A stretch of DNA of 18,453 nucleotides from Methanocorpusculum sp. (GTDB taxonomy: Archaea > Halobacteriota > Methanomicrobia > Methanomicrobiales > Methanocorpusculaceae), in contig DALTWG010000036.1 in the NCBI GenBank assembly GCA_029987245.1, positions 1-18,453 of the forward strand, read 5' to 3'. Shown here one piece after another: positions 7,445-14,179 of the stretch. A program made the translations under genes and the position numbers. Numbering within the stretch: the stretch's first letter is position 1; each line of letters opens with the position of its first letter. The notes beneath the pieces were generated by a model, which saw only the letters and a program-made list of their open reading frames with translations, had not been told where the DNA came from and ran no database searches.

Positions 7445-7936
7445 TTATTCCGTAATTCTTTTCAGCAGAGCGCTCTGATATTTCGCTGTCGCAACCCCGT
7501 ATTTTTTTGCAAGAATCACGATTGCAGCCTCTGCATAAAGCTGTCCGTCGAAATGTTTTCTGACAACCTCAATTTCACCTGCAATCTCATGTTCGTCTTT
7601 TCCCGTCGCGCGCGAAATATCTGCAAGCAGCGCATCGAAGGGGTCGCAGACCGGCACCGCACAGGTAAAAACCGCATCAGTGGGTCGAAAACCCATGGCT
7701 ATTTTAACGTCTTTCAGATTGTCGGCAAGGAAATATTTGCCGCTTTCTGCATCCCGGGAAATATAGCCGGCTTCTTCTGCAAGCGGCAGGAGTTTTGTTT
7801 TCACCTGCTCGGAGTTCATCCATCTCTTGTCCTGCGTATAGTAAAAGAGAAATTCCATCCAACTTAAACTCTCTTTTCGCATATGGCGAAAGGGAGCTGC
7901 TATTGTTATTTCCAGTTCCGTCGGGTCGCTTTCCAT
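7445..7936 (-). CDS. DUF2240 family protein
   Basis: Archaeal protein of unknown function, 163 residues from the start I chose. It matches the family pattern as I know it: an N-terminal segment LEITIAAPF, then SWMEFLFYYTQDKRWMN, then a helical region that looks like a winged-helix-type fold, and a C-terminal helix (YAEAAIVILAKKYGV). The frame could begin 19 codons earlier at 7993. The ATG at 7936 is preferred because the sense strand reads AAGGGGATAGAG just before it and family members begin near the AAPF motif. There is no signal peptide or membrane segment. It is divergent from the DHPS-like gene. A DNA- or RNA-linked role is only a guess. Confidence 0.65.
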   Translation of the reverse strand: MESDPTELEITIAAPFRHMRKESLSWMEFLFYYTQDKRWMNSEQVKTKLLPLAEEAGYISRDAESGKYFLADNLKDVKIAMGFRPTDAVFTCAVPVCDPFDALLADISRATGKDEHEIAGEIEVVRKHFDGQLYAEAAIVILAKKYGVATAKYQSALLKRITE

Positions 7937-8036
7937 CTCTATCCCCTTGTATATGGTAACTATTTGGCGCGGCATACAGATAAGTTCTTGCAAAACCCTT
8001 ATTCAGTTGCACAGCAAAAATCCATTATCCAAGAGC

Positions 8037-8831
8037 ATGCAGATAAAAAATATCACCATCGGCGACGGGCATCCGAAAATACTCGGCGTACTAAATATCA
8101 GTCCGGAATCGTTCTTTAGCGATTCCTTCACTCCCATTCACAGTCTTTTGGGCCGCGTGGAAGAGATGAAAAGAGACGGCGCCGATATCATAGATGTAGG
8201 CGCGCGAAGCACAGCGCTTGGCGCGCCGGCAATTTCCGTTTCCGAGGAAAAAACCCGGATTGCTGACGCGCTTGCCGAACTTGCTGGAACAGATATTCCC
8301 TTTTCTTTAGATACTATGCACCCGCAGGTCCTGAAAACCGCGCTGCATTACGACATAGCCGCGATAAATGACATCAGTGGTCTTTTGAATCCTGAATTTG
8401 CAAAACTTGCCGCGGATTCAGGGCTGCCGGTTATTTCCATGGCATCGCTCAGCAGTCCGGGCGATGCGCTCTGTTTTGCAGATACATTTGCAGCATGCGC
8501 CGCAGTGCTGAAGCGCGCTGAAACATATAATATAGAAAATCTGATTCTTGACCCCGGAATTGGAAAATGGAGCGAGAAGCGCACGGCGGAAGCTGACTGG
8601 GAACTGTGCCGCAGATTTGCCGAACTAAAAGAATTCGACCGGCCGCTTTTGTGCGCCGTTTCGCGCAAGGCGTTTATCGGCGAGGCGCTGAAGCGCGAGC
8701 CGCAAGACCGGCTTTTTGGAACGCTTGCAGTGGAATTTGCGTTATGCAAAACCGGCGCGGATATTCTCCGGGTGCATGACGTCGCAGAAACACGGGATGT
8801 TATAGCCGTTTTTGAAAAGATAAGGCAGTAA
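8037..8831 (+). CDS. Dihydropteroate synthase-like pterin-binding protein
   Basis: TIM-barrel protein of the pterin-binding family, 264 residues. The strands bear recognisable DHPS motifs: LGVLNISPESFFSDSF (16-31), DVGARSTALGA (53-63), SLDTMHP (90-96), INDISG (110-115), LDPGIGKWS (171-179), SRKAFIG (209-215) and LRVHDV (244-249). Bacterial DHPS couples hydroxymethyldihydropterin-PP to pABA. Methanogens make tetrahydromethanopterin, and a DHPS-like protein has been proposed for coupling to the ribofuranosyl-aminobenzene phosphate. The usual ESTRPG motif reads RSTALG here, losing the conserved Arg. The frame is open to 7947, but the ATG at 8037 starts where homology begins. cofE follows after 32 bases, probably in the same transcript. 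Confidence 0.78.
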   Translation: MQIKNITIGDGHPKILGVLNISPESFFSDSFTPIHSLLGRVEEMKRDGADIIDVGARSTALGAPAISVSEEKTRIADALAELAGTDIPFSLDTMHPQVLKTALHYDIAAINDISGLLNPEFAKLAADSGLPVISMASLSSPGDALCFADTFAACAAVLKRAETYNIENLILDPGIGKWSEKRTAEADWELCRRFAELKEFDRPLLCAVSRKAFIGEALKREPQDRLFGTLAVEFALCKTGADILRVHDVAETRDVIAVFEKIRQ

Positions 8832-8863
8832 ACATATCTCAGAGCCGCGCCAATATATCAGCA

Positions 8864-9643
8864 ATGTCTCATTCCTTTTCTGTTTATGGTCTTTCCACCG
8901 GTCTGCTTCAGACCGGTGACGACCTGACCGGCCGCATTATAGAATCCCTGAAATCCACCAGCGCTGGTCAGATTGAAGATAATGATATCATTCTGCTTGC
9001 CGAATCTCCTCTTGCAACCGTTGAAGGGCGCATTGTGCGTGAAAGCGATGTAAAACCGGGGGCGGAAGCGGTCTCTCTTGCAAAGCAGTACAAAATGAGC
9101 CCTGTTATGGCAGAACTGGTCCTGAATGAAGCGGATGAAATCGTAGGAGGGGTGCCGGGCTACCTTCTTGCACGCAAAGGCAATCTGTTTCTTCCAAACT
9201 GCGGCATAGACGAATCCAATGCCCCGGATGGCTGGGTCACGATGCTTCCGGCGGACCCGGATGCATCAGCAGAGCGTGTGCGCCGCGAGGTGCGCGAGCG
9301 CACGGGAAAAGATATTGCGGTCATTGTCATTGATTCACGCACACATGCGATGCGCCTTGGAGTATCCGGGGTTGCCATCGGATGTGCCGGTATTCTGCCC
9401 ATCGAAGACGAACGCGGGAAAAAAGACCTGTTCGGACACGAACTGCATGTAACCCGCCGGGCCACGGCAGACAATCTTGCATCAACAGCGGAGCTGCTTA
9501 TGGGAGAATCATCAGAAGGTGTGCCGGTTGTGTTAATCCGCGGATATCCTTATGTCAAAGCGGAAGGGGTAAAAATTGAAGGAATTGCGCCGGAAGAGGA
9601 TTTATTTTTAGGAATGACACGCGAAGCCTCGATGAAAAAATAA
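8864..9643 (+). CDS. cofE: Coenzyme F420-0:L-glutamate ligase
   Basis: Adds L-glutamate residues to F420-0, using GTP and divalent metal ions, to complete the gamma-linked tail of coenzyme F420. At 259 residues it is the stand-alone archaeal form, without the FbiB nitroreductase domain. Recognisable segments are LFLPNCGIDESNAPDGW, LPADPDASAERVRRE, GVSGVAIGCAGILPIEDERG, then KKDLFGHELHVTRRATADN and LMGESSEGVPVVLIRG. These hold the acidic and asparagine residues typical of nucleotide/metal binding in this family. It sits 32 bases after the DHPS-like gene. No Shine-Dalgarno is obvious before the ATG. Its product is the substrate of the Frh hydrogenase encoded further along. Confidence 0.95.
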   Translation: MSHSFSVYGLSTGLLQTGDDLTGRIIESLKSTSAGQIEDNDIILLAESPLATVEGRIVRESDVKPGAEAVSLAKQYKMSPVMAELVLNEADEIVGGVPGYLLARKGNLFLPNCGIDESNAPDGWVTMLPADPDASAERVRREVRERTGKDIAVIVIDSRTHAMRLGVSGVAIGCAGILPIEDERGKKDLFGHELHVTRRATADNLASTAELLMGESSEGVPVVLIRGYPYVKAEGVKIEGIAPEEDLFLGMTREASMKK

Positions 9644-9690
9644 TTTTTCCAGACAGAAAGACTTATCTTTTTTCTCACTAATAGTACTTT

Positions 9691-11199
9691 ATGCTTTTCA
9701 AGGTATCTTATATTAGAACTCCGCTCCGTCTTGTCTATATACCAGGTCATGCAAAAACCGCCCTCGGTCTCAAAGCCCTGTCACGCGTGCGGCTTATCAA
9801 TCCGGTAACAAAGCAGGCCGTAAATGCCCATGCAATGCTGGATTATGAACATCTCAAAGATGATGAAGTCAGTGTTTCCTGCATCCTGCAAAAAGAAATC
9901 GGGCTCGATGCAGGCGAATCGGTTGATATAATCCTGGGACAGCTCTCTAAATCCTCCGACATTGTAAAGAAGAAAATCGCCGGGGAAAAACTCACGCGCA
10001 GCGAAATTGCAGCCCTGATAAGCGACCTGAATGAACGTGTTCTCTCTCCGCCGGAAATAACAGCATTTCTTACCGCCATCGAAACCCGCGGTCTTGACAT
10101 GGATGAAGTCGAGTCGCTTACTATAGAGATGATTCAGTCCGGCGACACAATAACCTTCAATCAGTCACCGGTGGTAGACCACCATTCCATCGGAGGCGTT
10201 CCCGGAAACAAAGTGACACTGCTGGTTGTTCCCTTAATCGCCGCCGCCGGACTTCTTATTCCAAAGACCTGCTCGCGCGCCATCACGGGTGCCGCAGGCA
10301 CCGGAGATCTGATGGAAGCGCTTTCCCCGGTTGCCTTTTCCGCAGAAGAAATCCGCGATATGACACAGAAAGCCGGAGGTGTTATCGTCTGGGGGGGTGC
10401 AACAAATCTGGTGCCTACTGACGATATCATGATTAAATATGAAAATGCCATTGGTCTCAACCCGCATGGACTGATGCTTGCCTCAATTATGGGCAAGAAA
10501 AAGGCAGCAGGCGCAGACATCTGTGTTCTGGATATCCCGGTAGGCAAAGGGACAAAGGTTCGCACCGTTGATGAAGGCAATGCGCTTTCAGCAGAACTCA
10601 TTGAACTGGGCAGACGTCTTGGCATGAAGGTGCAGTGCATCTTAACATATGCCGATGCACCGGTCGGCCGCACAATCGGTGTTAATCTCGAGGTCGCCGA
10701 GGCGCTGAAAGTCCTGGAAACAGGCAACGGTTCAGGCTCGCTTATGCAGAAAAGCTGCGCCATTGCAGGCGCCACATTTGAAATGACAGGCAAAGCGGCA
10801 CCGGGAGAAGGCATTGCTATGGCTGAATCACTGATTCAATCCGGCGCAGCTCACGCGAAAATGAAAGAAATTATCGCCGTGCAGGGCGGAAACCCGGAAA
10901 TCAAATCATCCGACCTGCTTCCCGGAAAATTCAGTTACAAAGTTTTATCGCCGTCGTCCGGACGTGTTGTAGATATGAACAACCGTGCGCTGGTAAAAAT
11001 AGCCCGCTTGGCCGGCGCGCCTGTTGACCATGGTGCAGGGATTTACCTTAACAACAAGACCGGCCAGACAGTAAAAACGGGCGAGCCGCTTTTCACTATC
11101 TATGCTGAAAATGAGTTAAAACTGAATCAGGCAATTGAGTTTGCGCGCACATCTCTGCCGGTTACAGTAAACAATATTGTGCTCAACTATGTGATTTAA
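9691..11199 (+). CDS. deoA: AMP phosphorylase (archaeal thymidine-phosphorylase family)
   Basis: Phosphorolyses AMP and other NMPs to the free base and ribose 1,5-bisphosphate, which an isomerase converts to ribulose 1,5-bisphosphate for type III RuBisCO. The 502-residue length includes the extra N-terminal domain (about 1-84) that separates archaeal AMP phosphorylases from bacterial thymidine phosphorylases. The family signature HHSIGGVPGNKVT is at 164-176, with SRAITGAAGTGDLMEA at 195-210 in the active site. The C-terminal lobe carries the DHGAGIYLNNKTG region. The promoter is probably in the 47-base gap after cofE; ACTTATCTTTT about 25-30 bases before the ATG would suit a nearly leaderless transcript. 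The isomerase and RuBisCO genes are not in the window. Confidence 0.93.
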   Translation: MLFKVSYIRTPLRLVYIPGHAKTALGLKALSRVRLINPVTKQAVNAHAMLDYEHLKDDEVSVSCILQKEIGLDAGESVDIILGQLSKSSDIVKKKIAGEKLTRSEIAALISDLNERVLSPPEITAFLTAIETRGLDMDEVESLTIEMIQSGDTITFNQSPVVDHHSIGGVPGNKVTLLVVPLIAAAGLLIPKTCSRAITGAAGTGDLMEALSPVAFSAEEIRDMTQKAGGVIVWGGATNLVPTDDIMIKYENAIGLNPHGLMLASIMGKKKAAGADICVLDIPVGKGTKVRTVDEGNALSAELIELGRRLGMKVQCILTYADAPVGRTIGVNLEVAEALKVLETGNGSGSLMQKSCAIAGATFEMTGKAAPGEGIAMAESLIQSGAAHAKMKEIIAVQGGNPEIKSSDLLPGKFSYKVLSPSSGRVVDMNNRALVKIARLAGAPVDHGAGIYLNNKTGQTVKTGEPLFTIYAENELKLNQAIEFARTSLPVTVNNIVLNYVI

Positions 11200-11242
11200 A
11201 ACCGGTTAAATGGAAAGAGAGCGGTGAAAACAATCCGGGGTT

Positions 11243-12226
11243 TTATTTCCCCCATATCGTTTTTCTGAATTCACGCCCGGTTTTTTCAATATCGCTTTCG
11301 CGCACGTCTTCAACCATCCTCCGGTAATTCAGCAACCCGTTTTGTTTTTCCGCCATCCACTCGCGTGCAAACGCTCCGCTTTGCACTTCGTCTAAAATGG
11401 TTTTCATTTCCGCTTTCAGCGCCTGATTCATCATGCGGTTTCCGCGCGTAATGCCGCCGTAACTTGCCGTTTTTGAAACGAAGTCATGCATTCTGGAAAA
11501 ACCGCCTTCGTAAATCAGGTCAATAACCAGCTTCGCCTCATGCGCGCATTCGGAAAAAGCGAGTTCCTCCGGATAGCCGGCGTCGACAAGCGTCTGATAG
11601 GCCGCTTCAATAAGCGCGGGAACTCCCCCGCAGATTACCGCCTGTTCGCCGAAAAGGTCGGTATCTGTTTCATCTTTAAATGATGACGCAAATACAGCAG
11701 TACGGCCTGAACCGATTCCTTTGGCAAAAGCGAGCGCGGTTTCAAGCGCATGTCCGGAAGCGTCCTGCTCTACTGACACTAAACCAGGCACGCCGCCTCC
11801 GTCGACATATAATTTGCGCACCATCGGACCGACACCTTTTGGCGCGACCAAAATTACGTCAACATCCGCCGGCGGGCTGATAAATTTGTAATGAATATTG
11901 AATCCGTGCGCAAACGAAAGCGTCTGACCTGCCAAAAGATACGGGGCGATATCAGCCGCATAAATTGCGGCGGCGGATTCGTCGGGAAACATCAGGGCAA
12001 GGACGTCAGCTTTGCGCACGGCATCCGGCACAGACATAACCGAAAATCCATCGGCTTTTGCTGCATCAAAGGATTTTCCCGAGCGGTTGCCGACAATCAC
12101 CCGCTCGCCTGCATCACGCAGATTAAGCGCCTGCGCTCTTCCCTGCGAGCCGTAACCAAGTATTGCTATTGTTTTGCCGCGAAACGAGGCGGCATTTACT
12201 TCCTCATCAGAATATTTTGCAAGCAT
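11243..12226 (-). CDS. ilvC: Ketol-acid reductoisomerase, divergent
   Basis: NADPH-dependent isomerase-reductase of valine/isoleucine synthesis. From the ATG at 12226 the protein has 327 residues and class I numbering fits: Rossmann GYGSQG at 24-29, His107 in FAHGFN, metal ligands Asp190 and Glu194 (DLFGE), Glu226 and Glu230 in SECAHE, and Ser251. The open frame reaches 12298, but the 24 extra residues have no counterpart in the family. Several near-invariant segments differ: GSQGHAQ reads GSQGRAQ, APKGPGH reads APKGVGP, YFECLHE reads FSECAHE, and SNTAEYG reads SKTASYG. No ilvB/ilvN genes accompany it. It could be the normal enzyme in a fast-evolving lineage, or a paralogue with another substrate. 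It is divergent from mptA. Confidence 0.85.
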   Translation of the reverse strand: MLAKYSDEEVNAASFRGKTIAILGYGSQGRAQALNLRDAGERVIVGNRSGKSFDAAKADGFSVMSVPDAVRKADVLALMFPDESAAAIYAADIAPYLLAGQTLSFAHGFNIHYKFISPPADVDVILVAPKGVGPMVRKLYVDGGGVPGLVSVEQDASGHALETALAFAKGIGSGRTAVFASSFKDETDTDLFGEQAVICGGVPALIEAAYQTLVDAGYPEELAFSECAHEAKLVIDLIYEGGFSRMHDFVSKTASYGGITRGNRMMNQALKAEMKTILDEVQSGAFAREWMAEKQNGLLNYRRMVEDVRESDIEKTGREFRKTIWGK

Positions 12227-12275
12227 CGTATGTTGTAGATTGGTCGCGCATTCTAATAAGGGTGTCCCTCGCATA

Positions 12276-12294
12276 TGCAGGAATCCATCCTGCA
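12276..12294. promoter_or_regulatory. Perfect dyad between ilvC and mptA, possible operator
   Basis: TGCAGGA (12276-12282) and TCCTGCA (12288-12294) form a perfect 7-base inverted repeat with spacer ATCCA. It ends 4 bases before the mptA BRE/TATA and lies 50 bases upstream of the ilvC start, so a regulator bound here could affect either gene. Confidence 0.5.
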
Positions 12295-12298
12295 ACAT

Positions 12299-12312
12299 GG
12301 AAACTTATATAT
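12299..12312 (+). promoter_or_regulatory. BRE and TATA box of mptA
   Basis: GGAAAC followed by TTATATAT is close to the archaeal BRE-TATA consensus. With the usual 25-base spacing, transcription would start near 12333-12337, giving a leader of about 60 bases that begins just before the hairpin at 12342. Confidence 0.65.
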
Positions 12313-12341
12313 CTCCCTGTGCCCAAGAGAATAGTTACATT

Positions 12342-12370
12342 GTTGAAAGACACAGTATCGTGTCTTCAAC
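12342..12370 (+). promoter_or_regulatory. Leader hairpin of mptA
   Basis: GTTGAAAGACAC (12342-12353) pairs with GTGTCTTCAAC (12360-12370) over 11 base pairs with one bulged A, around the loop AGTATC. It would lie at the extreme 5' end of the mRNA, about 25 bases before the start codon. A 5'-stabilising stem, a protein-binding leader, or a DNA operator over the start site are all possible. Confidence 0.65.
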
Positions 12371-12394
12371 CGACAAAGTAGGATACACTAAAAT

Positions 12395-13330
12395 ATGTCA
12401 CTACCAGATGTGCAGTCCACCGCTCCTGATGTACGCATCAGCCTGACGCGGGTAGGTGTAAAGAATGTAAGAAAACTCATCGAAGTCGCCAGACCCGGCA
12501 ATAAACGCCCGGTTATCTTTATTTCCGTCTTCGATGTCTATGTTGACCTGCCAAGCAGCTTAAAAGGAGCAAACCTTTCCCGCAACTTCGAGGTTATCGA
12601 CGAAGTTATCCAGCAGGCGGCAGAAGGTGAAGTCAGCGGAATTGAAGACATCTGCGGCATTGTCGCCAAGAAACTCCTTGACCACCATGAATATGCGGAA
12701 CAGACTGAAGTCTTCATGCACAGCCAGTACATGCTCAACCGCGAGACGCCGGTTTCTCAAATGGACTGTCAGGAAGTCATTAATGTGCACGCGCATGCAA
12801 CTGCACAGAGAAACGGCGGCAACCACATTGTAAGAAAAAGCATCGGCGCCGAGGTTACCGGCATTACTGCATGCCCGTGCGCGCAGAATCTGATGAAGGA
12901 CCGCGCGATGCGTGTCATGGAACAGCTCGAAATTCCGCAGGAGAAAATCGATGCATTCTTTGCAGAGATTCCGATGGCAACCCACAACCAGCGCGGTCAG
13001 GGATTCCTCTCGATTGAGACCGACGGCGATATTGTTGTTCCCCTCGACAAGATTGTCAATGTGTTAAAAGAATCCATGTCTGCCAAAATTTACGAACTGT
13101 TAAAGCGCGGCGACGAAAGTTACGTTGTCTATGCCGCACACAAAAACGCCCGGTTCGTTGAAGACTGTGTGCGTGAAATGGCGCGCCAGGTTGTTGCAGC
13201 ATTCCCGGACCTGCCGGGTGACACGCGCGTTACTCTTCACCAGACAAACAAGGAATCCATTCACCAGCATGATGCCTACGCAGAACGCGATGCAACGCTT
13301 GCAGAGCTCCGCGGCGAGCTGAATGCATAA
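12395..13330 (+). CDS. mptA: GTP cyclohydrolase MptA
   Basis: Fe(II)-dependent GTP cyclohydrolase of the GCYH-IB/MptA family. It converts GTP to 7,8-dihydroneopterin 2',3'-cyclic phosphate, the first committed step toward the pterin of tetrahydromethanopterin. The 311-residue length is usual. Motifs seen are LKGANLSRN at 57-65, ACPCAQ at 159-164 with the metal-site cysteine region, and MATHNQRGQG at 194-203 with His197. The ATG at 12395 has AGGAT at 12379-12383. Expression probably depends on the TATA box, flanking dyad and leader hairpin upstream. The DHPS-like gene at 8037 may act later in the same pathway. No mptB is in the window. Confidence 0.95.
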   Translation: MSLPDVQSTAPDVRISLTRVGVKNVRKLIEVARPGNKRPVIFISVFDVYVDLPSSLKGANLSRNFEVIDEVIQQAAEGEVSGIEDICGIVAKKLLDHHEYAEQTEVFMHSQYMLNRETPVSQMDCQEVINVHAHATAQRNGGNHIVRKSIGAEVTGITACPCAQNLMKDRAMRVMEQLEIPQEKIDAFFAEIPMATHNQRGQGFLSIETDGDIVVPLDKIVNVLKESMSAKIYELLKRGDESYVVYAAHKNARFVEDCVREMARQVVAAFPDLPGDTRVTLHQTNKESIHQHDAYAERDATLAELRGELNA

Positions 13331-13335
13331 TTCTC

Positions 13336-13341
13336 TTTTTT
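13336..13341 (+). terminator. Oligo-T terminator of mptA
   Basis: A T6 tract begins 6 bases after the mptA stop, preceded by a pyrimidine-rich stretch. Confidence 0.5.
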
Positions 13342-13398
13342 AGATGTTTTAAGCCCCAATACAATTATTACTACTGCAGCAATTTCCCGGGAGGACTT

Positions 13399-13925
13399 TT
13401 GGGACTTATTTTCGGGCAGTTTAGCGGGCGCTCTTTGCGGAATGCTTTCTGTCTTGCGAAAGCAGGCTTATTACGGCGAATGTACTTTTAGTTGTACTTA
13501 AGCATTGCATTCAGAGCTCTGATTGGGGAGATTTTGCATATCGATGGATGGTTTGAGAGATTCGGCGCATGGCTGATGGTAAAAACCGGCAACAGTAAAG
13601 ACAAAAATTTCATCGAAGGATTTGTCTGTGTCGGCGCGGTGGCGATAATCGGTTCGATTGAATACGGGATATCCAGCAATATTTCCATCCTTGCTGCAAA
13701 GGCGATTCCGGATTTTGTTTTTCAGAGGGATGCATAACGGTTCTTGCCTTTCTGGTAAGTCCGCTGATAAACGACCTTGCGCTTGCCAATCTTTCGATGG
13801 TCGGCTCGATTCTGATTTTCTGTGCGGGCATTAATCTTGTGCAGGGAAAACAGATTCGGGCGGCAAATCTTTTGCCGGCAGTAGTAATAGCCGCAGCTGC
13901 GGCTTATATTCCGCCTCTGATTTAG
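13399..13925 (+). pseudogene. Decayed DUF554 (YdfK-like) membrane protein gene
   Basis: DUF554 proteins are small integral membrane proteins of unknown function, about 230 residues. Pieces of one are spread over different frames here. An N-terminal piece, GSLAGALCGML with LRKQ following, follows a GGGAGGA ribosome site (13389-13395) and TTG at 13399. The middle piece (13492-13737) reads LIGEILHIDGWFERFGAW, then FIEGFVCVGAVAIIGSIEYG. The end piece in another frame reads LVSPLINDLALANLSMVGS, then GINLVQGKQIRAANLLPA, ending at TAG 13923. Segments between pieces are missing, such as the stretch after the N-terminal helix and the GIGVLFSA-type helix. At least two frame breaks and several deletions make it non-functional. 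The surviving ribosome site suggests fairly recent decay. Confidence 0.8.
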
Positions 13926-14068
13926 ACAGTCCTTCTTCTTTTATTTTTTGCGCGGCTGATGAAACCTGCCAAGAACTGTCAGACTCCCGTATGACGTCAG
14001 GTAAAAAAGTTAACACGAACACTGCATCGTCCCTTACCGCAGACGAACAATTTATAATGGACAAAAAA

Positions 14069-14080
14069 GAAACATATAAT
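14069..14080 (+). promoter_or_regulatory. BRE/TATA promoter of the frh operon
   Basis: GAAAC plus ATATAAT lies about 100 bases before frhA. Initiation would be near 14100-14106, giving a leader of about 75 bases. Another TATA-like TTTATAATG at about 14051 could be an alternative. The stretch 13926-14068 otherwise shows only T-rich sequence after the DUF554 remnant. Confidence 0.55.
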
Positions 14081-14083
14081 TTA

Positions 14084-14099
14084 ACGTACCTACGTACGT
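14084..14099. promoter_or_regulatory. Perfect dyad between the frh TATA box and start site
   Basis: ACGTAC (14084-14089) and GTACGT (14094-14099) are a perfect inverted repeat with spacer CTAC. It starts 4 bases after the TATA box, a position where a bound protein would block RNA polymerase, so it may be a repressor operator. Confidence 0.5.
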
Positions 14100-14151
14100 G
14101 TCATTAATCCAAAAGGACAATGGTTAATATTTCTGTATAGCGTGTCGAACA

Positions 14152-14165
14152 CCTAATAAATTAGG
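14152..14165 (+). promoter_or_regulatory. Dyad abutting the frhA ribosome site
   Basis: CCTAAT and ATTAGG form a perfect inverted repeat separated by AA. As RNA it would make a 5-bp stem with a UAAA loop, whose last GG belongs to the frhA Shine-Dalgarno GGATGAGG (14164-14171). It could modulate translation of frhA, which starts at a TTG. Confidence 0.45.
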
Positions 14166-14179
14166 ATGAGGCGAAAACA

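Noticed and set aside
12227..12298. N-terminal extension of ilvC by 24 residues
   Set aside because: Canonical residue numbering of the active site fits exactly from the ATG at 12226, and the extra residues have no counterpart in the family.
13492..13737. Short hypothetical protein of 81 residues
   Set aside because: It is the middle piece of the broken DUF554 gene and has no ribosome site of its own; reported under the pseudogene.
13831..14064. Minus-strand 77-codon frame between the DUF554 remnant and frhA
   Set aside because: It runs antisense over the end of the DUF554 remnant, has no promoter or ribosome site, and composition gives no support.
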